A stretch of DNA of 64,000 nt from Pseudoalteromonas gelatinilytica (GCF_001641615.1 NZ_LRRU01000020.1:764525-828524); one strand, 5' to 3'. Positions 1-11,284 are shown, counted from the first letter of the stretch. A program made the numbers and translations. The notes: generated from the sequence alone by a model not told the origin.

Positions 1-858
1 GAAGCGGCCGTTCAAGTTGAAGAAGCAAGCCGTGAAATTCGCAGCTACGTTGATGTGACCGACTTAGATCCGGCACGATTAGACGAAGTTGAGACTCGTT
101 TAACAGGTGCTATGGACCTTGCCCGTAAACATCACATAAAACCCGAAGAACTGGTCGAATTTCATCAGTCTATTGCCGAAGAATTAGCATCAATTAGTTA
201 TAACAGCGACCGCCTTGTGGCACTTGAAAGCGAAATTAGCAATGCGCTTGAACACTACAAACAAGCAGCAAAACAGTTAAGTGAAAGCCGCCATAGTTAC
301 GCAGATACACTCAATCAGTTAATTAGCGATAGCATGGCGAACTTATCAATGGAAAACGGCAAGTTTGCGATTGATATCCAACAAACTAGCGATAAAGCAC
401 CAAGTGCGATGGGTTTTGATACTGTCTCATTTTTAGTTTCAACCAACCCGGGGCAACCAATGCAAGCACTGTCTAAAGTGGCGTCTGGTGGTGAATTATC
501 GCGTATTAGTTTAGCTATTCAGGTAATTATTGCTCAGCGGGTTACAACCCCAACTCTTATTTTCGATGAAGTTGACGTAGGTATATCAGGCCCTACTGCT
601 TCTGCAGTCGGCAAGCTATTACGCCAATTAGGTAAATCGACCCAAGTTATTTGTGTGACTCACTTACCACAGGTTGCAAGCTCTGGGCATCAACAATTTT
701 TTGTAGCCAAAGAAATTGCAAACGGCGAAACATTCACGCAAATGAGTAAACTGTCTAAAGATGGCCGTATTGATGAAATTGCTCGACTACTTGCTGGTGA
801 CAACATCAGTAAAATGGCACGAGCGAATGCCAAAGAGCTTATTAGCGCACATGCATAA
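1..858 (+). CDS. recN: DNA repair protein RecN, C-terminal part (5' truncated by window)
   Basis: RecN is an SMC-like ATPase that acts at DNA double-strand breaks in recombinational repair. The reading frame is open from base 1, so the N-terminal Walker A half lies outside the window and only about 285 residues are visible. These start within the coiled-coil arm and end with the C-terminal ATPase half. That half has the ABC signature SGGELSRISLAIQ, the Walker B segment TLIFDEVDVGISG, and the switch segment CVTHLPQVA. The order and spacing are those of RecN rather than of SMC or RecF. Nothing suggests a broken gene. Its promoter (LexA-controlled in many relatives) is out of view. Confidence 0.95.
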   Translation, partial: EAAVQVEEASREIRSYVDVTDLDPARLDEVETRLTGAMDLARKHHIKPEELVEFHQSIAEELASISYNSDRLVALESEISNALEHYKQAAKQLSESRHSYADTLNQLISDSMANLSMENGKFAIDIQQTSDKAPSAMGFDTVSFLVSTNPGQPMQALSKVASGGELSRISLAIQVIIAQRVTTPTLIFDEVDVGISGPTASAVGKLLRQLGKSTQVICVTHLPQVASSGHQQFFVAKEIANGETFTQMSKLSKDGRIDEIARLLAGDNISKMARANAKELISAHA

Positions 859-904
859 ATTGATAATTAATACTTTGAGAGTTTAAGTGGGTTAGAGTTT
901 ACTA

Positions 905-1303
905 ATGAATATTAAAAATATGTTTACCGCTTTAGTATTTGGCTTGATTTTGCTTTTCTCAAACCATTCACAGGGCGCAACAACAGATTCACCTTATCAA
1001 GGTGCGCAAATAATCGTTACTTTATTTGAATGCTTTTTAATTGCCCTCCCTACTAGCGCATTATTTTTGATTGTTTGGAGTCGTTGGAAGCATTTACGTT
1101 TTAAGCAGTTACTACAAACGGTGTTAAATTCATCGTTAGTTTTCATGCTTATTAGCCTAGTAACAGTCAATCAATTAACACAGAATATATCGTCTTGGTT
1201 GATTGCTTTAGCGGTCAGCCATACATTGCTTGTTGGTATAAGTTATTTACTCGTTAAGCAACACACGAATAGAGTGAAAAGTACCCTGACTGGTTGCTGG
1301 TAA
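905..1303 (+). CDS. Small membrane protein of unknown function
   Basis: The 132-residue product is not recognised. It has a hydrophobic N-terminus (about residues 7-24, ending near NHSQGA, possibly a signal peptide). Two or three further hydrophobic stretches follow (about 35-57, 71-88, 96-117), with short basic linkers. The pattern suggests an inner-membrane protein with three or four segments and a basic C-terminus. It lies 46 bases after recN on the same strand and could be read from the recN transcript. The ribosome-binding site is weak (AGAG before the start), so the exact start is uncertain. Confidence 0.6.
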   Translation: MNIKNMFTALVFGLILLFSNHSQGATTDSPYQGAQIIVTLFECFLIALPTSALFLIVWSRWKHLRFKQLLQTVLNSSLVFMLISLVTVNQLTQNISSWLIALAVSHTLLVGISYLLVKQHTNRVKSTLTGCW

Positions 1304-1369
1304 TAGCTCCATAATTTGCACACATTTGCTGGTTAGTATAAGCGCACATTAAGCTTATTCTAACTGCAA

Positions 1370-3412
1370 ATGAAATACTCTTTACTTATCGCTGCGTATT
1401 TTCTGTCTTTTTCGTGTGTAGCAACCTCACTGCCAAGCTCTCTATTAAATCAAGTCACTGATCTTGAGAATCAAGGCAAGCTCAGTGAAGCTCTCACTAT
1501 TCTTGAGCAATACAAGGATAAAAATAACACGACATCAGGCCCTGATGTTGCCATGGCACAAGCGCCTCTTTTGCGTAAACAAGGTCATTATAACGAGGCG
1601 ATAGAACTGTTACTGCCATTTCAGAAGCTAGCTAGTCTGAGTAAAAAGGACCAATACCATATTCAAAAAGAGTTGGGGATCAATTATCGTCGCCAAGTAA
1701 AAACAATAGAAGCAAAAAATCATTATATGGCAGCCTTAGCGCTTGCCAACGAGCTTGAAGACAAGAACCTACAAGCACAAAGCCATAGCAATTTAGGTTC
1801 GCTATATGACACACTCAATGATCTTGAACAATCAATGCATCATCAGGTAAAAGCACAAGGTTTATTAGAAAACAGCGATAATTATGAACTGGTTGCCACT
1901 AATTTTTATAACCTAGCAAATCTTGCTCAAAGACTTGATGACCTCTCTCAATCTGAGTACTTCTATAAAAAAGCACTCGAGTTTGATATTAAAACCAAAA
2001 ACCAAATGAATATTGCCGATACCAGCTTACAACTTGCCAAGCTGGTGTATAAGCGTGGTGATTTGGAGCAAGCGCTCCCTTTATTAAATAATGCCTATAC
2101 TCGTTTAGCCGACGTAAAGGCTTATGAAAATATGGCTACAGCTAAACATACATTGATGCAATTGTATTTGAAGATAGACAACCAGCATATGGCGCTCAGC
2201 AGTGCTGAGTCTGGTCTCAATGCGGCACTTAAATCAGGATCAACGTTAAGCCAACTCTATTCTTACTTTAATTTAATTGAACTGCATTTAGCACTTAAAA
2301 ACCCTGAGCTCATTGGTCTTTATTTAAGCCGCACAAAAGAGTTGTTAGTGGGTATTGATAATCGCTTATTGAATCAAAAACAGCATGGCTATACCGCAAT
2401 TTATGCCGAACTTATCGGTGATTACAAACTAGCAGCAGAGCAGCTAAAGCTTGAAAATAAACTGGCCGAATCTTTGTTTGAAGAGCATTTAAATCAAGCT
2501 GTCGAAAAAAACAAAAAGCAACTAACAGCTATTGAGCAACAGCAACGCATTGATGATGAGATTCAAAAAAATAAACTCGCTACGGCACAAATGAATAACC
2601 AACGACTAGAAAAACAAATTTGGTTGCTAACTGCCGGTATTGTTTTGTTGTTTAGCACCCTTGCCTTAGTGCTCTATTACTTTAAACATCGAAAAGCATT
2701 ATTTAAAGCAAAGCTTTATCAATACAACTTGATTGAAAAAGACAAGATGCTTGCTGATATTTCCCATGAATTACGCACCCCACTGAGCGTTTTAAAGCTG
2801 CATATAGAAGCGCTTGAGCTTGATATTCAAGAAAACCGCGATCTCGCCTACAGCAAGATTAATGGCAAAATAGCGCAACTAAATAACTTAATTTCAGATG
2901 TGTACCAGTTGTCTCAAGCTGAAAATAAAACCCTGACATTGAATCTTCAACAATATAATGCCGCGCAGATTTTTGCTGAATACGAGCAAGACATGCGTCG
3001 TTATGTTTGCAGTCATCAGCTCACATTTTTTGCTGACATTGTTATTGCAGATGATGTTGCAATCACGGTAGATAAACAAAAACTCGACCAAATTCTCAAC
3101 AATATTTTTACTAATGCATGCCTTTATACAGACAGCCCAGGCCATGTTCGCCTTAAAGTAAGAGCAAACAAGCAAGAGCTGTTTATTCAAGTCGATGATA
3201 CCTCTCCTGGTGTCGGCAAAGCACATATTGGCAAACTCTTTGACCGTTTATATCGTGTCGAAGAATCTCGAAGCCGCGCATCAGGAGGCTCAGGTTTAGG
3301 GCTGTCAATTTGTCAGAGCTTTGTTGAATTGATGTCTGGGAATATCAACGCATTACCAGGAAAGTCAGGGGGGTTATGTATCAGAATCTTACTCCCTTTA
3401 AGCAGAAAATAA
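1370..3412 (+). CDS. TPR-domain sensor histidine kinase
   Basis: The protein has 680 residues. A signal-like N-terminus (to about residue 18) leads into a long run of tetratricopeptide repeats (about 25-320). A charged coiled coil follows (about 355-415), then one membrane segment (about 419-437), a HisKA domain with HELRTPLSVLK (phospho-accepting His near 465) and an ATPase domain. The ATPase has an N-box around NNIFTNA, a G1-like DDTSPGVG and G2 GGSGLGLS near 640. The topology places the TPRs in the periplasm as the probable sensing or partner-binding part; that is inference. The likely partner is the OmpR-type regulator at 3963-4655, which is convergent with a small membrane protein between. 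No clear ribosome-binding site precedes the chosen ATG. Confidence 0.87.
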   Translation: MKYSLLIAAYFLSFSCVATSLPSSLLNQVTDLENQGKLSEALTILEQYKDKNNTTSGPDVAMAQAPLLRKQGHYNEAIELLLPFQKLASLSKKDQYHIQKELGINYRRQVKTIEAKNHYMAALALANELEDKNLQAQSHSNLGSLYDTLNDLEQSMHHQVKAQGLLENSDNYELVATNFYNLANLAQRLDDLSQSEYFYKKALEFDIKTKNQMNIADTSLQLAKLVYKRGDLEQALPLLNNAYTRLADVKAYENMATAKHTLMQLYLKIDNQHMALSSAESGLNAALKSGSTLSQLYSYFNLIELHLALKNPELIGLYLSRTKELLVGIDNRLLNQKQHGYTAIYAELIGDYKLAAEQLKLENKLAESLFEEHLNQAVEKNKKQLTAIEQQQRIDDEIQKNKLATAQMNNQRLEKQIWLLTAGIVLLFSTLALVLYYFKHRKALFKAKLYQYNLIEKDKMLADISHELRTPLSVLKLHIEALELDIQENRDLAYSKINGKIAQLNNLISDVYQLSQAENKTLTLNLQQYNAAQIFAEYEQDMRRYVCSHQLTFFADIVIADDVAITVDKQKLDQILNNIFTNACLYTDSPGHVRLKVRANKQELFIQVDDTSPGVGKAHIGKLFDRLYRVEESRSRASGGSGLGLSICQSFVELMSGNINALPGKSGGLCIRILLPLSRK

Positions 3413-3478
3413 ACCTCTCCATTTTTCCACCACATTTTATTGCTTAAATAGCACTATAAACTACTGTGGAATGAAACC

Positions 3479-3940
3479 ATGTCAGAGTCATTAAAGCATG
3501 CTCAATGGGCTAAATCTGTTGAGCGTAAACACCGCCAAAGCCAAATTAAAACAACCAAGAAGTCCCCACTTCCTATTTACGTGGCGTTTGCCATCTTATT
3601 GATAAGTGCAGGGCTTTATTATGCAAGCTACGAAAAACCAATAGAGTACCCACCCCTCTCTGAAGCTGCTAAGCAACGTATTTCTCAGTTCTTTGCAAAG
3701 CAATTTTTATTAGGTCAATGGCGTTTAAATCAAATTAAGTACTCAACTGATGCTATTCAAGTATACGTACAAACACCCTCTGCGATTGCCCTTGAAGGTG
3801 AAGCACTAAGCCAATATTTACATTACGCTCTATGCCCAGTTCCAAGCAAAAGCATTTGGCAAGATATTCAAGCAAGAGAGTTATCTGTGTATGTGTTCAC
3901 CCATTCGATTCGAAAAGGTGAACGTACAGTGTGTAACTAA
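3479..3940 (+). CDS. Hypothetical single-pass membrane protein
   Basis: The product has 153 residues with no family I recognise. A basic N-terminal tail (about 1-31) precedes one hydrophobic segment (about 32-49), then a soluble domain of roughly 100 residues ending in Cys-Asn. With the positive-inside rule, the larger domain would be periplasmic. The gene lies 66 bases after the TPR kinase on the same strand, so it may be co-expressed and act as an accessory of that system; this is contextual inference only. It ends only 22 bases from the convergent regulator gene, with a long inverted repeat between them. Confidence 0.6.
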   Translation: MSESLKHAQWAKSVERKHRQSQIKTTKKSPLPIYVAFAILLISAGLYYASYEKPIEYPPLSEAAKQRISQFFAKQFLLGQWRLNQIKYSTDAIQVYVQTPSAIALEGEALSQYLHYALCPVPSKSIWQDIQARELSVYVFTHSIRKGERTVCN

Positions 3941-3949
3941 TAGAAAAGC

Positions 3950-3983
3950 GATGAACGCCAAATCAATTGATTTGACGTTCATC
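3950..3983. terminator. Long inverted repeat between convergent genes
   Basis: Arms 3950-3965 and 3968-3983 are 16 bases each with one mismatch and a two-base centre. The right arm lies inside the 3' end of the regulator's coding sequence and the left arm includes its stop codon. The mismatch becomes a G-U wobble on the minus-strand RNA, which fits a hairpin ending that transcript. There is no strong U-tract, so intrinsic termination is not certain. Confidence 0.45.
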
Positions 3984-4655
3984 ATAGCGATAGCCTGCTC
4001 CATAAACGGAAGCGACTATCTTAGGAGAGAACTGTAAATTCTTCAGTTTTTTGCGAATATTTTTGATATGGCTGTCGATTACGCGGTCGGTAATATCAAA
4101 ATTATTAGGTTGGATATGATCAAGTATCTGCTGCCTAGAAAAAACACGCTTAGGGGCTTTGTACAAAAGCTTAAATACGTCAAATTCCACTTTAGTTAAA
4201 CCCAAAGACACACCTTTTATTTCAACTTCTAAAGCGTCTTCGTTTAAGCAAATCGCAGCAGGTGAATTCATCGCATCGCTTACAACCGGCGCTGGTGCAC
4301 AGCGTCTTAAAATAGCTTTTACGCGCATCACCAGCTCTGCACCGCTAAAAGGTTTACAGACATAGTCATCAGCGCCATGTTCTAGCCCTTTTAATCTATC
4401 TGCCTCTTCAACTTTTGCGGTTACCATGATAATTGGCACCATAGAAAAAGCGCGGATCTGCTTCATGCACTCCACGCCATCTAAATTAGGTAACATTACA
4501 TCTAAAATTATCGCATCTGGTTTATTTGCTTTAACCCACGAAACCACAGCACTGCCATCAGTGATGTGGTGAGTGGTAAAGCCAGATGCATTGAAGAACA
4601 ACAGTACTTGCTCTGCAATATCTAAGTCGTCTTCGACGACTAATATCTGGGGCAT
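3963..4655 (-). CDS. OmpR/PhoB-family response regulator
   Basis: The product has 230 residues and two domains. The receiver (about 1-118) has acidic residues at 9-10, the phospho-acceptor Asp52 in ILDVMLP, Thr79 in MVTAK, and Lys101 in VCKPF. The C-terminal winged helix (about 130-228) includes LTKVEFDVFKLL and DSHIKNIRKKLK. It would bind DNA as a dimer once phosphorylated, most plausibly by the TPR kinase at 1370-3412. The start is 13 bases after the stop of a 70-codon gene, so the two are probably cotranscribed. Targets are unknown. Confidence 0.9.
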   Translation of the reverse strand: MPQILVVEDDLDIAEQVLLFFNASGFTTHHITDGSAVVSWVKANKPDAIILDVMLPNLDGVECMKQIRAFSMVPIIMVTAKVEEADRLKGLEHGADDYVCKPFSGAELVMRVKAILRRCAPAPVVSDAMNSPAAICLNEDALEVEIKGVSLGLTKVEFDVFKLLYKAPKRVFSRQQILDHIQPNNFDITDRVIDSHIKNIRKKLKNLQFSPKIVASVYGAGYRYDERQIN

Positions 4656-4668
4656 TTTTATTTCCGTT

Positions 4669-4881
4669 TTATATTTTTTTTATTGTTTTTAATTGTTGCT
4701 TCACCATCGCTTTAAGCGCATCTGATAAGGTTTCATCTAATAAAACCATGGTCAGAATATCGTGCAGGTCTTCACTGTTCATGACCTCATCGAGTAAATC
4801 ATTTTCAGATTTTGAACTTGGCTGAAAAAAATTTAACTGCTCGGTATTTGTGTGTTCGCAAAACATTTTCTTTTTATCCAT
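4669..4881 (-). CDS. Small hypothetical protein preceding the response regulator
   Basis: This is a 70-residue soluble protein, not recognised. It has a polar N-terminus containing one Cys, an acidic middle (SENDLLDEVMNSEDLHD), and a C-terminal stretch likely to be helical ending in a Lys-rich tail. No membrane segment or metal motif is visible. It lies 13 bases upstream of the OmpR-type regulator on the same strand, so an accessory role in that system is possible but unproven. Confidence 0.5.
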   Translation of the reverse strand: MDKKKMFCEHTNTEQLNFFQPSSKSENDLLDEVMNSEDLHDILTMVLLDETLSDALKAMVKQQLKTIKKI

Positions 4882-5091
4882 GTTGTTAGCATCAAATATT
4901 CAGATGGGCTTCTGCCTCTAATGAACATTAAAACGCAACAATGTGGAGCAAATATGGAGTTAATACGAAATAATGAATTTTATCGATTCTGCAGTAAAAT
5001 TCATTCGTAGATTGTAGGTAATAAGCGCTATTTTTTCATTATTTTTCTGAATCTTGATTAAATTTTCAAAACAGCTAAAAAGTAGGCAAAA

Positions 5092-5117
5092 AAAAGCAAG
5101 CTAGGCAGCTTGCTTTT
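5092..5117 (-). terminator. Rho-independent terminator of gltBD
   Basis: A 10-bp perfect stem (5092-5101 with 5108-5117) and a 6-base loop are followed, on the minus strand, by a run of T. It lies 27 bases after the gltD stop. Confidence 0.8.
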
Positions 5118-5143
5118 AAACAAATGAATCGGCAACTTCGTAA

Positions 5144-6568
<1,425 letters not shown>

Positions 6569-9500
6569 TTACTGAGCCTGAACACGAAGCTCTGCGCTGC
6601 TGCGCGCTCGGTGTCCGAGTAAACTTTTTACATCACTAGATTTTGGCTTAACCAATTTAAACATCGGCATGTATAAATCAAAGTTAGCTAAAATCTGCTC
6701 AGCGCGGTTTGAGCCAGTCAGCTCTAAATGCTCAGCAATAAGACCGCGTAAATGCTCTTGATGAGAAGCTAAGCCCTCAAGCGTAACAATTTCAACAAGC
6801 TCTGGGTTAATGCGTTTTTCAAAGTCTTTGCCTTCATCAAGAATATAGGCAAAGCCACCTGTCATACCCGCACCAAAGTTAATACCCACTTTGCCAAGTA
6901 CGCACACTACACCGCCAGTCATATACTCACAGCCGTTATCACCGACACCTTCTACAACTGCTTGTACGCCTGAGTTACGAACAGCAAAACGTTCACCTGC
7001 AGAGCCAGCAGCAAATAACTTACCACCCGTTGCCCCGTATAGACAGGTATTGCCAGCAATCGTTGCTTTGTGGCTTTCGAACGATGAACCAAGCGGCGGG
7101 CGAATTACCAGCTTACCGCCAGCCATGCCTTTACCAACATAGTCATTGGCATCACCAACGAGGGTCATTTCAAGACCACCCGCATTCCATACCCCAAATG
7201 ATTGACCCGCTGTACCATGAAGCTCAATAGAGACAGGATCAGCAGCCATACCTTGGTTGCCATGTTTAGAGGCAATATAACCCGATAACATCGCGCCCAC
7301 AGAGCGGTCGGTATTACAAATACGGCTTACCAATGAGGTGCCCGATTTTTCGTCAATTGCTTGTTTTGCTTTTTCAAGCAAGGTTTCATTTAGCTGACCT
7401 AAGTAGTGTGAGCTATTTGGCGCACTACAATACAGTGTTTCACCTGTTGGGTTGTTCGGCACAGCAATCACAGACGACAGATCCACTTTCTTTTGTTTCT
7501 CTGTATTACCTTCAATTGCTTCAAGTAAGTCCAAACGACCAATTAAATCAGTTAAACGAGTCACCCCTAAACTTGCCATAATTTGGCGTGCTTCTTGGGC
7601 AATAAACTTGAAGTAGTTCATCGCCATTTCAGGCAAACCATGATAATGCTTTTGACGCAGTGTATCGTCTTGCGTTGCAACACCGGTCGCACAGTTATTT
7701 AAGTGACAAATACGCAGATACTTACAACCAAGTGCCACCATAGGACCAGTACCAAAGCCAAAGCTTTCAGCACCTAAAATAGCAGCTTTAATGATGTCTA
7801 GACCCGTTTTAAGACCACCATCGGTTTGTAAACGAATACGGTGACGTAAGCCATTTTCTACTAGCGCTTGTTGAGTTTCAGCAAGGCCAAGCTCCCATGG
7901 GCTACCCGCATATTTCACCGAAGTAAGCGGGCTTGCACCGGTACCACCGTCATAACCTGCAATGGTAATTAAATCGGCATACGCTTTGGCAACACCCGTT
8001 GCGATAGTACCGACACCCGGCTCAGACACTAGTTTCACCGAAATTAGTGCTTCTGGGTTTACTTGTTTTAAATCGAAAATTAGCTGGGCTAAATCTTCAA
8101 TCGAATAAATATCGTGATGCGGCGGTGGAGAAATCAAAGTCACACCTGGCACTGAGTAACGCAATTTTGCAATATACGGCGTCACTTTTTCACCTGGTAA
8201 TTGACCACCCTCGCCTGGTTTTGCACCTTGCGCCACTTTAATCTGAATCACATCAGCGCTACGTAAGTAATGCGGTGTTACACCAAAGCGGCCAGAAGCA
8301 ACCTGTTTAATACGTGAGTTTTTCTCTGTGCCGTAGCGAAGCTTGTCTTCACCACCCTCGCCAGAGTTTGAACAACCACCTAAACGGTTCATCGCTATTG
8401 CTAACGCTTCATGCGCTTCTGGCGATAACGCACCAATACTCATTGCTGCTGAGTCAAAACGTTTGTATAGCTCAGTTGCAGGTTCTACGTCATCAATACT
8501 GATGCCTGCATCAGGCACTTTCAGTGCAAGCATGTCACGTAAGTTAGTGATCGGACGATTATTAACTAGATCAGCGTACGCTACATAGTCACTATATTCT
8601 CCAGAACGCACAGCTTTTTGCAGTGTTTGAATAACGTCTGGGTTATAAGCATGGTATTCACCGCCATGAACATATTTTAATAAGCCGCCATGGCTTAATA
8701 ATTTACGTTTACTAAATGCCAATTTATGAAGCTTGCGTTGGTCATCATCAAAATCAGTGAAACAGGCTCCTTTAATACGACTTGCTACGCCATTAAAACA
8801 GGTTTCTACAATCGCGTCAGACAAACCGACTGCTTCAAACAACATTGAGCAGCGATAAGATGCAACGGTACTGATACCCATTTTCGACATGATTTTATAC
8901 AAGCCTTTATTTATCGCGTTACGATAGGCAAGTGTGACCTCACAATAGCTCTTGTTAAGAATCTTTTTGTCACTCATCGCAACTAAAGATTCATAAGCAA
9001 GGTACGGATAAATAGCCGTCGCGCCAAAACCAAGTAATACCGCAAACTGATGCGCATCACGGACACTACCCGATTCGATGATAATATTTGATTCACAACG
9101 TAAGTTATTATCAACTAAACGCTTTTGAATAGAACCAACCGCCATTGCTGCCGGAATAGGTAACTGTGTTTCACTGAAGTTACGGTCACTTAACACGAGC
9201 ATTACGCAACCCGCTGCCGCTTTTTCTTGCGCTTCATCACAAATACGCGTGATGGCGTTTTCAAGGCCTTCTTCTGCAGTGTAAGTAATATCGATTTTAC
9301 AATAGCTATAATGCGCTTGATCAGCACTTAAAAGCTGTTTCATGTCTGCATACATCAAAATAGGTGTATCAAACTGTAAACGCTTAGCGTGACCAGTTGT
9401 TTCGTTGAATACGTTTTGCTCACTACCAATACAGGTTGCCAGTGACATAACATGGTTTTCACGAAGCGGATCAATCGGTGGATTGGTTACTTGCGCAAAT

Positions 9501-11026
9501 TTTTGTCTGAAGTAATCAAACAATGAACGATGACCTTCTGACAGTACCGCAAATGGCGTGTCATCCCCCATTGAACCTGTTGCTTCTTGGCCATTTTCAC
9601 CCATTACACGAATAACGCTATCAAGTTCTTCGTTGGTGTAGCCAAACATTTTTTGATACTTAAGCAATGTTTCATCATCAAATGAACGATTACCTGCGTC
9701 TTTTTCTGCAAGCTGTTCAAATGGCGTTAAACGCTTAACGTTTGCTTCAAGCCATGCTTTATATGGATGACGTGACTTAAGGTCTTGGTCAATTTCATCT
9801 GAATGCCAAATTTTACCTTGGTGAGTATCAATAACTAACAGTTCACCCGGGCCCACACGGCCTTTCTCAACCACTTCATCAGGTGCGTAGTCCCAAATAC
9901 CGACTTCTGAGGCAAGGGTAATAAAACCATCTTGAGTGATTACATAACGCGCTGGGCGTAAACCGTTACGGTCAAGGTTACAGGCTGCAAAACGGCCATC
10001 AGACATAACAATACCAGCCGGGCCATCCCATGGTTCCATATGCATTGAGTTAAAGTCATAGAATGCACGTAGGTCTTCATCCATAGCACGGTTCTTTTGC
10101 CATGCTGGCGGCACAAGCATACGCATTGCACGGAATAAATCCATGCCACCGGCTAAGAACAACTCAAGCATATTATCTAAGCTTGAAGAGTCTGAGCCGC
10201 TTTCGTTAACGAATGGTGCAGCTGATTGCAAATCAGGAATAAGTGGTGAGGCAAACTTGTACGCACGGGCACGGGCCCACTGGCGGTTACCTTGAATCGT
10301 ATTGATTTCACCATTATGCGCTAAATAGCGGAATGGTTGTGCAAGCGGCCAACGAGGTTGTGTATTAGTAGAGAAACGTTGGTGAAATACACAAATCGCA
10401 CTGGTCATGCGAATGTCAGCTAAATCTAAATAAAAGTTAGGCAAGTCTACAGGCATCATTAAGCCTTTATAGACAGTGACCAAACCAGATAAGCTGGCAA
10501 TATAAAAATGTTCATCGTTTTCGAGGCGCTTTTCAGCACGACGACGCGCTACATATAAGCGACGTTCTAAATCTTTTGGACGCCAGCCTTCTGGTGCGCT
10601 AACAAAAATTTGTTCAAAGCCTGGTAGTTGTTTTTTTGCAATTGGCCCTAAACATGACGCATCAGTCGGTACTACGCGCCAGCCTTGAATGCTCAAGGTT
10701 TCTTTTTCGAGTTCTTCACTCAACACATCTTTAGCTGTTTGCGCAAGTACAGGATCGGCATTTAAAAATACCATGCCTACGGCGTAGTTCTTTCCTAGAT
10801 GCCAATCATGTTCGCTGGCAATAGCACGAAAGAAACTATCGGGTTTTTGCATTAATAAACCACAACCATCACCGGTTTTACCATCGGCAGAAATACCCCC
10901 ACGGTGCTCCATGCGATCTAAGCCAGTGATTGCTGTTCGAATCAAGCGATGGCTCGCCTGACCATTGACCTGGGCTATTAAGCCAAAGCCACAATTATCT
11001 TTTTCTAATTTTGAGTCGTATAACAT
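6569..11026 (-). CDS. gltB: Glutamate synthase (NADPH), large subunit
   Basis: The 1485-residue protein has the full GltB architecture. An N-terminal glutaminase domain carries the nucleophile Cys12 in KDNCGFG, exposed by removal of a short propeptide in the family. Central and FMN-binding synthase domains follow, then the [3Fe-4S] cysteines in CKYLRICHLNNC and a C-terminal Gly-rich beta-helix domain. It hydrolyses glutamine and channels ammonia to 2-oxoglutarate using electrons from GltD. The start MLYDSKLEKDN matches the usual GltB start and has an excellent ribosome-binding site (AAGGGGAGGGG on the minus strand). The roughly 300 bases upstream hold a candidate promoter and several palindromes consistent with control by amino-acid regulators. 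Confidence 0.97.
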   Translation of the reverse strand: MLYDSKLEKDNCGFGLIAQVNGQASHRLIRTAITGLDRMEHRGGISADGKTGDGCGLLMQKPDSFFRAIASEHDWHLGKNYAVGMVFLNADPVLAQTAKDVLSEELEKETLSIQGWRVVPTDASCLGPIAKKQLPGFEQIFVSAPEGWRPKDLERRLYVARRRAEKRLENDEHFYIASLSGLVTVYKGLMMPVDLPNFYLDLADIRMTSAICVFHQRFSTNTQPRWPLAQPFRYLAHNGEINTIQGNRQWARARAYKFASPLIPDLQSAAPFVNESGSDSSSLDNMLELFLAGGMDLFRAMRMLVPPAWQKNRAMDEDLRAFYDFNSMHMEPWDGPAGIVMSDGRFAACNLDRNGLRPARYVITQDGFITLASEVGIWDYAPDEVVEKGRVGPGELLVIDTHQGKIWHSDEIDQDLKSRHPYKAWLEANVKRLTPFEQLAEKDAGNRSFDDETLLKYQKMFGYTNEELDSVIRVMGENGQEATGSMGDDTPFAVLSEGHRSLFDYFRQKFAQVTNPPIDPLRENHVMSLATCIGSEQNVFNETTGHAKRLQFDTPILMYADMKQLLSADQAHYSYCKIDITYTAEEGLENAITRICDEAQEKAAAGCVMLVLSDRNFSETQLPIPAAMAVGSIQKRLVDNNLRCESNIIIESGSVRDAHQFAVLLGFGATAIYPYLAYESLVAMSDKKILNKSYCEVTLAYRNAINKGLYKIMSKMGISTVASYRCSMLFEAVGLSDAIVETCFNGVASRIKGACFTDFDDDQRKLHKLAFSKRKLLSHGGLLKYVHGGEYHAYNPDVIQTLQKAVRSGEYSDYVAYADLVNNRPITNLRDMLALKVPDAGISIDDVEPATELYKRFDSAAMSIGALSPEAHEALAIAMNRLGGCSNSGEGGEDKLRYGTEKNSRIKQVASGRFGVTPHYLRSADVIQIKVAQGAKPGEGGQLPGEKVTPYIAKLRYSVPGVTLISPPPHHDIYSIEDLAQLIFDLKQVNPEALISVKLVSEPGVGTIATGVAKAYADLITIAGYDGGTGASPLTSVKYAGSPWELGLAETQQALVENGLRHRIRLQTDGGLKTGLDIIKAAILGAESFGFGTGPMVALGCKYLRICHLNNCATGVATQDDTLRQKHYHGLPEMAMNYFKFIAQEARQIMASLGVTRLTDLIGRLDLLEAIEGNTEKQKKVDLSSVIAVPNNPTGETLYCSAPNSSHYLGQLNETLLEKAKQAIDEKSGTSLVSRICNTDRSVGAMLSGYIASKHGNQGMAADPVSIELHGTAGQSFGVWNAGGLEMTLVGDANDYVGKGMAGGKLVIRPPLGSSFESHKATIAGNTCLYGATGGKLFAAGSAGERFAVRNSGVQAVVEGVGDNGCEYMTGGVVCVLGKVGINFGAGMTGGFAYILDEGKDFEKRINPELVEIVTLEGLASHQEHLRGLIAEHLELTGSNRAEQILANFDLYMPMFKLVKPKSSDVKSLLGHRARSSAELRVQAQ

Positions 11027-11091
11027 AGACCCCTCCCCTTGCTACAACGACTAGCGGTTCAGTCTTTTGTGACAGTGCTAGCAGACGAACA

Positions 11092-11120
11092 AAACTATCG
11101 CCAAATATCCCATGAGTCAA
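11092..11120 (-). promoter_or_regulatory. Candidate sigma-70 promoter of gltBD
   Basis: On the minus strand TTGACT (11115-11120) is separated by 17 bp from TAGTTT (11092-11097). The -35 element is good and the -10 element weak, as expected for an activated promoter. It would give a leader of about 60 bases before gltB. Confidence 0.45.
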
Positions 11121-11128
11121 TAGAGTTT

Positions 11129-11142
11129 TGAATACATATTCA
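11129..11142. promoter_or_regulatory. ArgR-box-like palindrome next to the gltB -35 element
   Basis: TGAATACATATTCA fits the core TGAAT-N4-ATTCA of ARG boxes and sits just upstream of the candidate -35 element. A further TGAAT half site follows at 11149. ArgR control of gltBD is known in enterobacteria; here it is inferred from the motif alone. Confidence 0.5.
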
Positions 11143-11229
11143 TATTCATGAATATTTCTCACTTAAAGCACTTTTTAAATTCTAAGCTAAATTTTTACAT
11201 TTAGTCGTATTTTACCCGTTATTTTTTTA

Positions 11230-11243
11230 TGACACTGGTGTCA
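11230..11243. promoter_or_regulatory. Palindrome TGACAC-TG-GTGTCA upstream of gltB
   Basis: Perfect 6-bp arms around a two-base centre. The binding protein is not identified. On the minus strand it overlaps a TTGACA that could serve as another -35 element, but no good -10 element follows. Confidence 0.3.
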
Positions 11244-11284
11244 AATTTAACAACTTGTAAAAAAACAATCTAAAAACCCGCACC

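Noticed and set aside
2894..3226. Minus-strand ORF of 110 codons inside the TPR kinase gene
   Set aside because: Lies entirely within the kinase coding sequence with no supporting signals.
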